From Halobacteriales archaeon QH_8_67_36 (GTDB taxonomy: Archaea > Halobacteriota > Halobacteria > Halobacteriales > Haloarculaceae): a stretch of 9,500 nt of DNA. The position numbers and the translations under genes are program-made. Below are positions 5,282 through 9,500 of the stretch, one piece after another. The DNA is taken from contig PXQZ01000053.1 in the NCBI GenBank assembly GCA_003021755.1, forward strand, positions 8,058 through 17,557, given 5' to 3'. The notes under the pieces are model-generated. The model saw only the letters and a program-made list of their open reading frames with translations, was not told the origin of the DNA and ran no database searches. Position 1 is the stretch's first letter, and every line of letters begins with the position of its first letter.

Positions 5282-6859
5282 ATGTCGCGACGGGACTCCA
5301 GTGGGCTGCCGACCGCCCTCAGGACTATCGGCCGCGACATCGGCTCGCTCCTGTTGATGGAGGCGGGGCTGATGACCATCACGGCCGCCATCGCACTGGG
5401 CTTTGGCGAGTACCACGCCGTGCTCGGGTTCATGCTCGCCGGCGGCCTCACCGCGGGGGTCGGCGGCCTGGCCAACCGCCGCTTTGCCGACGCGCCACTG
5501 CCGGGGATGAAACACGGGATGGTCATCGCTGCCGGCGGCTGGTTCATGGTGGCCGTGTTCGGTTCGCTCCCGTTCTTCCTGACCGCGTGGCTGACGCCGC
5601 CCGACGTGATGGCGACGTTCGTCCCGGCCGGAACCGACACGAGCACGTGGGAGCCCATCCGCGTCGGCGGGACGACGACGCTGTCGAGTCTCGCCTACTT
5701 CAGGAATCCGCTGCATGCCCTCTTCGAGAGCATGAGCGGCTGGACCGGCAGCGGGCTGACGATGGCGGTTCACGAGCCGTCGCTCCCGCGCTCGATACAG
5801 TGGTGGCGGTCGTTCATCCAGTGGGTCGGCGGCGTCGGCGTCGTCGTCCTCACGGTTTCCATCCTCGCCCGACCGGGGAGCGGGAGCTACGCGCTCTACC
5901 GGAGCGAGGCCCGGGAGGAGAAAATCCACCCCAGCGTCGTCTCGACGGTCCGGACGGTGTGGAAGCTCGTCGTCGGCTACACGCTGCTGTCGTTTGCCCT
6001 GCTGTTCTGGGCCATCAACGCCAGCGACTACGGGAGCCAGTTGCCGCTGTGGGAGACCGCCTGGCAGGCGCTCAACCACGCGATGACCGGGCTCACCACC
6101 GGCGGGTTCTCCGTGACGGACAACTCCATCGCGACGTACGACTCGCCGCTCGTCGAACTCGTCTTGCTGCCGATCATGATACTCGGTGCCATCGCGTTCC
6201 CCGTCCACTATCTCGTGCTTCACGACCGGCAGTGGCGCAAACTGGTCACCGACCTCCAGACGCGTTGGCTGCTCGTCCTGCTTGGCCTGGGCGTCGTCGT
6301 CCTCTCGCTCCAGAACGCGCTGACGGTGTCGGCCACGGCTGACGCCTTCGCCACGCGGCCTATCGGCCGTTGGGTCGCCGGCGGCAAGGTGATGCTCGTC
6401 GGCGCGATGACGCTCGGCGGGGCCGCCGGGTCGACCGTCGGCGGGATCAAGATCATCCGTGGTTACACCGTCGTTCGGGGCATCATCTGGCAGTTTTCGC
6501 GGGTGTTCCTCCCGAAGAACGCGGTCGTCACCGCCCGCATCGACGGCCGGACACTCGACCGCGAGGAGATGGAACACGAGTTCAGCGAGGCCGCCATCGT
6601 CACGCTGCTGTGGGTGCTGTTCCTCGGCGTCAGTAGCCTCGTCCTCGTCAACACCGCCGGTCCAGACTTCGGCTATGCGGACGCCCTCTTCGAGGTCACG
6701 AGCGCGCAGGGCAACGTCGGACTCTCCTCGGGCATCACCGGTCCCTCGATGCACCCGCTTGCGGAGACGATGTTCCTGTTCAACATGTGGATCGGTCGGC
6801 TCGAAATCATTCCGGTACTTGTGTTCGTCCGGTCAGCCATCTACGGGTTGAACCCCTGA
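5282..6859 (+). CDS. trkH: TrkH-family cation uptake channel with altered third filter
   Basis: A 525-residue membrane protein of the TrkH/KtrB family. Repeats and pore loops are seen as SGWTGSGLT (P1, Gly158), GLTTGGFS (P2, Gly274), SATADAFATRPIG (P3) and SAQGNVGLSSG (P4, Gly480). GGAAGSTVGGIK matches the intramembrane gating loop, and it ends MWIGRLEIIPVLVFV. P3 is odd: the position normally held by filter glycine appears to be Ala355, and the link between the preceding helix and the pore helix is much shorter than in the TrkH at 1500-3038. The protein may therefore have changed ion selectivity or reduced K+ preference. The ATG at 5282-5284, 1 base after the trkA stop with GAGGG 11 bases upstream, is preferred. 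An in-frame GTG at 5249 inside trkA would add 11 residues and has GAGGTGA only 3 bases before it. Probably co-transcribed with the half-size trkA. Confidence 0.92.
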   Translation: MSRRDSSGLPTALRTIGRDIGSLLLMEAGLMTITAAIALGFGEYHAVLGFMLAGGLTAGVGGLANRRFADAPLPGMKHGMVIAAGGWFMVAVFGSLPFFLTAWLTPPDVMATFVPAGTDTSTWEPIRVGGTTTLSSLAYFRNPLHALFESMSGWTGSGLTMAVHEPSLPRSIQWWRSFIQWVGGVGVVVLTVSILARPGSGSYALYRSEAREEKIHPSVVSTVRTVWKLVVGYTLLSFALLFWAINASDYGSQLPLWETAWQALNHAMTGLTTGGFSVTDNSIATYDSPLVELVLLPIMILGAIAFPVHYLVLHDRQWRKLVTDLQTRWLLVLLGLGVVVLSLQNALTVSATADAFATRPIGRWVAGGKVMLVGAMTLGGAAGSTVGGIKIIRGYTVVRGIIWQFSRVFLPKNAVVTARIDGRTLDREEMEHEFSEAAIVTLLWVLFLGVSSLVLVNTAGPDFGYADALFEVTSAQGNVGLSSGITGPSMHPLAETMFLFNMWIGRLEIIPVLVFVRSAIYGLNP

Positions 6860-6894
6860 TAACTGCCACGTCCGCCATCCTCCGCTGACGAAGG

Positions 6895-7065
6895 ACCGTT
6901 CCGGACGCCGCCGACCACACGCTCCTGCTCATCGGTGACACCGAAGGGGGCTGCTCCGATGGCTCGTCTTCAGTTCGCTCGTGCTGGAGGCCGTCGAGAC
7001 TGGACTGCTCGGTGCTACTGGTCGGAAAACACTGTGACCGCGGCCCGCTCGAACGGCTGTTTTAG
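6895..7065 (+). pseudogene. Decayed C-terminal fragment of a UspA-type stress protein
   Basis: Reading across two frame changes gives DHTLLLIGDTEG (frame of 6913), then LLRWLVFSSLVLEAVE (frame of 6951), then DCSVLLVGKHCDRGPLERLF and a stop TAG at 7063-7065 (frame of 7003). From memory of the family this follows the usual end of haloarchaeal UspA-domain proteins, which runs roughly 'TLLIGATERGLL-RLV-GSLVLD-VE-V-CSVLLAE', then 'RSLLERLF'. One base seems lost in the G-run at 6946-6950, and two bases seem lost near 7000-7002. No upstream part of the domain remains: the frame meets a TGA at 6886-6888. UspA domains bind ATP and also occur fused to the C-terminus of haloarchaeal transporters, so the parent could be either. 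Identification is by motif recognition, not alignment. Confidence 0.55.
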
Positions 7066-7107
7066 CCGGCGCGGACAGAGTCCGGCCGGGTAGGATCCGT
7101 GGTCCGA

Positions 7108-7113
7108 TTTTTT
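7108..7113 (+). terminator. T6 run, possible archaeal terminator
   Basis: CCGATTTTTTCTC follows the UspA remnant and lies about 250 bases after the trkH stop and 76 bases before the transducer ATG. Archaeal intrinsic termination often needs only a T-rich run, so this could end transcription from the left. There is no strong hairpin directly before it. Confidence 0.35.
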
Positions 7114-7154
7114 CTCACCGGGGGCTCCGATTATTACTCCGTGAAATTCGAACG

Positions 7155-7168
7155 CGAGCCTTAAGACC
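7155..7168 (+). promoter_or_regulatory. TATA box of leaderless transducer gene
   Basis: CGAGCCTTAAGACC contains CCTTAAG (7159-7165), centred 27 bases before the ATG at 7189. No Shine-Dalgarno lies between them. This is the usual geometry of a haloarchaeal leaderless promoter, with RNA starting at or very near the A of the start codon. The purine-rich CGAA upstream of the TATA could be the BRE. Confidence 0.55.
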
Positions 7169-7188
7169 TACATCAAAGATATGCCTGT

Positions 7189-8490
7189 ATGAGCGACAAT
7201 CGCGACGGCGACCCGACGTCGGACGGTGGCGTGGTCGAACCGCCGTCGGAGACCGACGATGGCGTCGACATCGAGTCGCTATCGGACGGCGAACTGCGTG
7301 CCAAGTTCAGGGAGCTACGGGACGAACGTGACCGGGCACGGAGCCGCGTCGAAGAGCTCGAAGACACCGTCGAGGACCAGCAACACCGCCTGTACGATCT
7401 GGAAGGGTCGCTGGCCGAACTCCAGGGCGTCGTCAACGCCAACGCGTCGGGCGACCTGACCAGACGGGCCGACATCGACTCCAACGTCGACTCCGTCGTG
7501 GATTTCGTCTCCAGCTACAACCGGATGCTCGACGAGTGGAACTCGATCCTGAAACAGGTCAAGCAGGTCAGCACCTCCGTCGACGAGTCCACCTCCGACG
7601 TCGAACGGGAGGTCGAGAAGGTCGAGGCCGAGGGCGAACAGGTGAGCCAGTCCATCAGCGAGATCGCCGACGGCGCCAACGAGCAAAACGAGCACCTCCA
7701 GCAGGTCGGCGACGAGATGCGCTCTATCTCCGCGACCATCCAGGAGGTGGCCGCCTCCGCGACCGGAGTGGCGAACACCGCCGAGAACTCCGTCGAGAGC
7801 GGCGACAGCGCACAGGAGGCCGCGACGCAGGCCATCGAGGACCTCGAAGCGATGGAGACGAAGACGGAGGAGATGGTCCAACAGGTCGAGCAGCTATCGG
7901 ACCTCATGGGCGACATCGAGGAGATTACCGAGTTCATCAACGACGTGGCCGACGACACGAACATGCTCGCGCTGAACGCCAACATCGAGGCGGCGCGTGC
8001 CGGCGAAGCCGGCAGCGGCTTCGCCGTCGTCGCCAACGAGGTCAAGGATCTGGCCAACGAGACCAAGGAGGCGACTGACGAGATCAGCTCGACTGTCTCG
8101 GACGTGCGCGAACAGACCGAGACGACCGTCGACAACATGTACGAGACCCAGGAGGTCGTCTCGCAGGCCAGCAGCGCGGTCGACTCGACCATCGACGGGC
8201 TGGACGACGTTGTCGACATGATAGCGCAGGTCAACACCAGCATCAAGGAGATAGACGACGCGGTTGACCAGCAGGCCCAGACCACGCAGTCGGTCGTCTC
8301 GATGGTCGACGACGTCAGCGCCGTCAGCGAGGAGACTACCGCGGAGGCCGAAACGGTCGCCTCGGCCGCCGAAAGCCAGGCGGAGTCGCTCACCGACGTC
8401 ACCGAGGAGGTCGGCGTGATGTCCGAGCGCGCCGAGGAACTGGGGTCGACGGCACGCGATGGGCGGCGGGAAGGCGCTGCTCCTGCATGA
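7189..8490 (+). CDS. Soluble methyl-accepting (Htr-type) chemotaxis transducer, 3' end disrupted
   Basis: A 433-codon frame with no membrane segment and no signal peptide, so the transducer is cytoplasmic. Residues 1-35 are acidic and low in complexity; about 38-80 form a coiled coil; about 85-120 (GDLTRRADIDSNVDSVVDF, then SYNRMLDEW) resemble a HAMP-type linker. The signalling hairpin follows: DDTNMLALNANIEAARAGEA at 255-274 is the conserved CheA/CheW-binding tip, followed by GSGFAVVANEVKDLA. Flanking helices are rich in E and Q, as expected for methylation bundles. It should signal to CheA-CheW. The end is abnormal: after SERAEELG, where haloarchaeal transducers normally close with one more helical turn and a short acidic tail, the frame runs into 16 codons that are out of phase with a UgpB-like domain. 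A single small indel near 8443-8452 would fuse the two. Leaderless promoter; ATG at 7189 is clear. Confidence 0.9.
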   Translation: MSDNRDGDPTSDGGVVEPPSETDDGVDIESLSDGELRAKFRELRDERDRARSRVEELEDTVEDQQHRLYDLEGSLAELQGVVNANASGDLTRRADIDSNVDSVVDFVSSYNRMLDEWNSILKQVKQVSTSVDESTSDVEREVEKVEAEGEQVSQSISEIADGANEQNEHLQQVGDEMRSISATIQEVAASATGVANTAENSVESGDSAQEAATQAIEDLEAMETKTEEMVQQVEQLSDLMGDIEEITEFINDVADDTNMLALNANIEAARAGEAGSGFAVVANEVKDLANETKEATDEISSTVSDVREQTETTVDNMYETQEVVSQASSAVDSTIDGLDDVVDMIAQVNTSIKEIDDAVDQQAQTTQSVVSMVDDVSAVSEETTAEAETVASAAESQAESLTDVTEEVGVMSERAEELGSTARDGRREGAAPA

Positions 8491-9500
8491 CTTCGCCCGC
8501 GAGTTCGAGGAGCAACACGGGAGCGTCCACTTCCGGCTCTCCTCGCTGGGCAGCTACGACGGGGTGCTGGACGAGAGTCTGTCCGCCGCGGGGACCGACG
8601 AGATGCCCGCCATCGCACAGATAAACGAAATCGGGAGCATGAAAGCGCGGCTGAGCGGGGCGTTCAAACCCGCCGAGCGCATCCTCCCGGGACCGGTACG
8701 ATCGTCGCTGACCGACTCCGTCTCCGATTACTACACCGTTGACGGGGAGCTCCAGTCGGTGCCGTTCAACTCCTCGAACCCAGTTCTCTGTATCAACGAG
8801 GCAAAGTTCGAGGCCGCCGGGCTGAACCCGGACGACCCGCCGGAGACCTTCGCGGAGGTCCGCGAGGCCAGCGAACGGCTCGTCGAGGCGGGCGTCGTCG
8901 ACTACGGCATCACCTTCGCGAACTACTCCTGGTTCGTCGAACAGTGGTTCGCCGAGGCCGGCCAGGAACTCGTCAACGAGCGGAACGGCCGCGCCGGCGT
9001 CCCCGACGAGGCCTACCTCGACAGCGATTTCGGTCACGACTTCTTCCAGTGGTGGGCTGACATGGAGGCCGACGGGCTCTACCACAACAGCGGTATCAAG
9101 GCCCGCGGGACGGCAAAAAAGACGTTCTACGACGAGCGGGCCGCCATGCTCATCGGCTCGACCTCCTCGCTGGGCTCCATCCAGTCCGGCGTCGAGTTCG
9201 GCCTGAAGACCGGCTACCTCCCCGTGCTGGACGAGCGCAACGGCGTCCTCGTCGGCGGAGCGTCGCTGTGGATAGGCGACGACCTCGACCCGCAGGTCGA
9301 ACAGGTCGCCGGCGAGTTCCTGGCGTGGCTGCTCGAACCCGAACAGCAGGCCCGCTGGCACCGCGAAACCGGCTACTTCCCGGTCTGTGACGGCGCCGCC
9401 GACCTGCTGCGCTCGGAAGGCTGGTTCGACGAGAACCCACACTTCGCGACCGCGTTCGACCAATTCCAAGAGTCCTCAGACACGCCCGCGACCAATGGCG
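8459..9500 (+). CDS. UgpB-like solute-binding domain without signal peptide, partial at right edge
   Basis: An open frame with no stop to the window end (347 codons from the ATG at 8459). It resembles family-1 extracellular solute-binding proteins, closest to UgpB, the sn-glycerol-3-phosphate/glycerophosphodiester binder of ABC importers. Seen: HAMGGGK at the very start (the usual WHAMGGG/WHSMEG first strand, with R in place of W); FNSSNPVL (103-110); YSWFVEQWF; KKTFYDERAAMLIGSTSSLG; GGASLW (266-271); WHRETGYFPV with Tyr306; and GWFDENPHF. These follow UgpB in order and spacing. Normal members carry a Tat/lipoprotein signal about 40-50 residues before the HAM motif; none exists here, and the frame meets a stop at 8417-8419. 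The ATG at 8459 is the only start before the domain. It overlaps the transducer frame by 32 bases. Either it is the C-terminal domain of a transducer fusion broken by a frameshift, or it was truncated by deletion. As read, the product would stay in the cytoplasm. Confidence 0.8.
   Translation, partial: MGGGKALLLHDFAREFEEQHGSVHFRLSSLGSYDGVLDESLSAAGTDEMPAIAQINEIGSMKARLSGAFKPAERILPGPVRSSLTDSVSDYYTVDGELQSVPFNSSNPVLCINEAKFEAAGLNPDDPPETFAEVREASERLVEAGVVDYGITFANYSWFVEQWFAEAGQELVNERNGRAGVPDEAYLDSDFGHDFFQWWADMEADGLYHNSGIKARGTAKKTFYDERAAMLIGSTSSLGSIQSGVEFGLKTGYLPVLDERNGVLVGGASLWIGDDLDPQVEQVAGEFLAWLLEPEQQARWHRETGYFPVCDGAADLLRSEGWFDENPHFATAFDQFQESSDTPATNG

Larger units (their letters stand above)
6860..7188. 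other. 329-base gap with gene remnant and transducer promoter
   Basis: No intact gene is visible. From left to right the gap holds a short spacer after trkH; a frame-broken stretch resembling the end of a UspA-type protein (6895-7065); a T6 run (7108-7113) that could terminate transcription from the left; and the probable promoter of the transducer gene (7159-7165). The sequence after the remnant is less GC-rich than the neighbouring genes. Confidence 0.6.

Noticed and set aside
5126..6754. Minus-strand frame of 542 codons opposite the plus-strand trkH
   Set aside because: The translation is almost all charged, proline and glycine residues with no membrane or domain features; the sense strand encodes a clear TrkH.
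8399..9469. Minus-strand frame of 356 codons opposite the binding-protein domain
   Set aside because: It has no family similarity that I recognise, and the sense frame has an ordered series of UgpB motifs.
1..9500. tRNA, rRNA, CRISPR array, transposase or complete insertion sequence
   Set aside because: I looked for cloverleaf-like segments, regularly spaced repeats and transposase motifs and found none on either strand.

Overview
The window looks like chromosomal DNA from an extremely halophilic archaeon (class Halobacteria; the genus cannot be fixed from sequence alone). The signs are high GC, strongly acidic soluble proteins rich in D and E, a TATA-like element about 27 bases before an AUG with no Shine-Dalgarno, and a transmembrane-free halobacterial-type transducer.

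Layout. Bases 1-436 (minus) hold the N-terminal two thirds of a PhoU-family protein that runs off the left edge. A 334-base gap follows, with a 12-bp inverted repeat and an orphan TATA-like element. Bases 771-1436 (minus) encode a second PhoU paralogue, 1500-3038 (minus) a TrkH potassium channel subunit, and 3121-4452 (minus) a full-length TrkA with two RCK units. A 144-base divergent intergenic region separates these from a second, differently built Trk set on the plus strand: a half-size single-RCK TrkA (4597-5280), then 1 base later another TrkH (5282-6859). Next is a 329-base gap that appears to contain a decayed C-terminal fragment of a UspA-type protein. Then comes a soluble methyl-accepting transducer (7189-8490). 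Its 3' end runs, in another frame, directly into a signal-less UgpB-like glycerol-3-phosphate/sugar-binding domain that leaves the window at the right edge.

How it may work together. The centre is a potassium uptake locus with two channel/gate pairs: tandem-RCK TrkA with canonical TrkH, and single-RCK TrkA with a TrkH whose third selectivity filter lacks its glycine. The tandem PhoU genes follow trkA-trkH on the same strand, so they may serve K+ transport rather than, or as well as, phosphate control; this is inference from position. Haloarchaea balance external salt with molar cytoplasmic K+, so duplicated Trk systems fit.

The most unusual spot is near 8440-8460. The transducer lacks a normal C-terminal end and the binding protein lacks its signal peptide and lipobox, and the two meet at one point but in different frames. 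This suggests either a transducer-binding-protein fusion broken by a small indel (real or sequencing error) or a deletion that joined two neighbouring genes.
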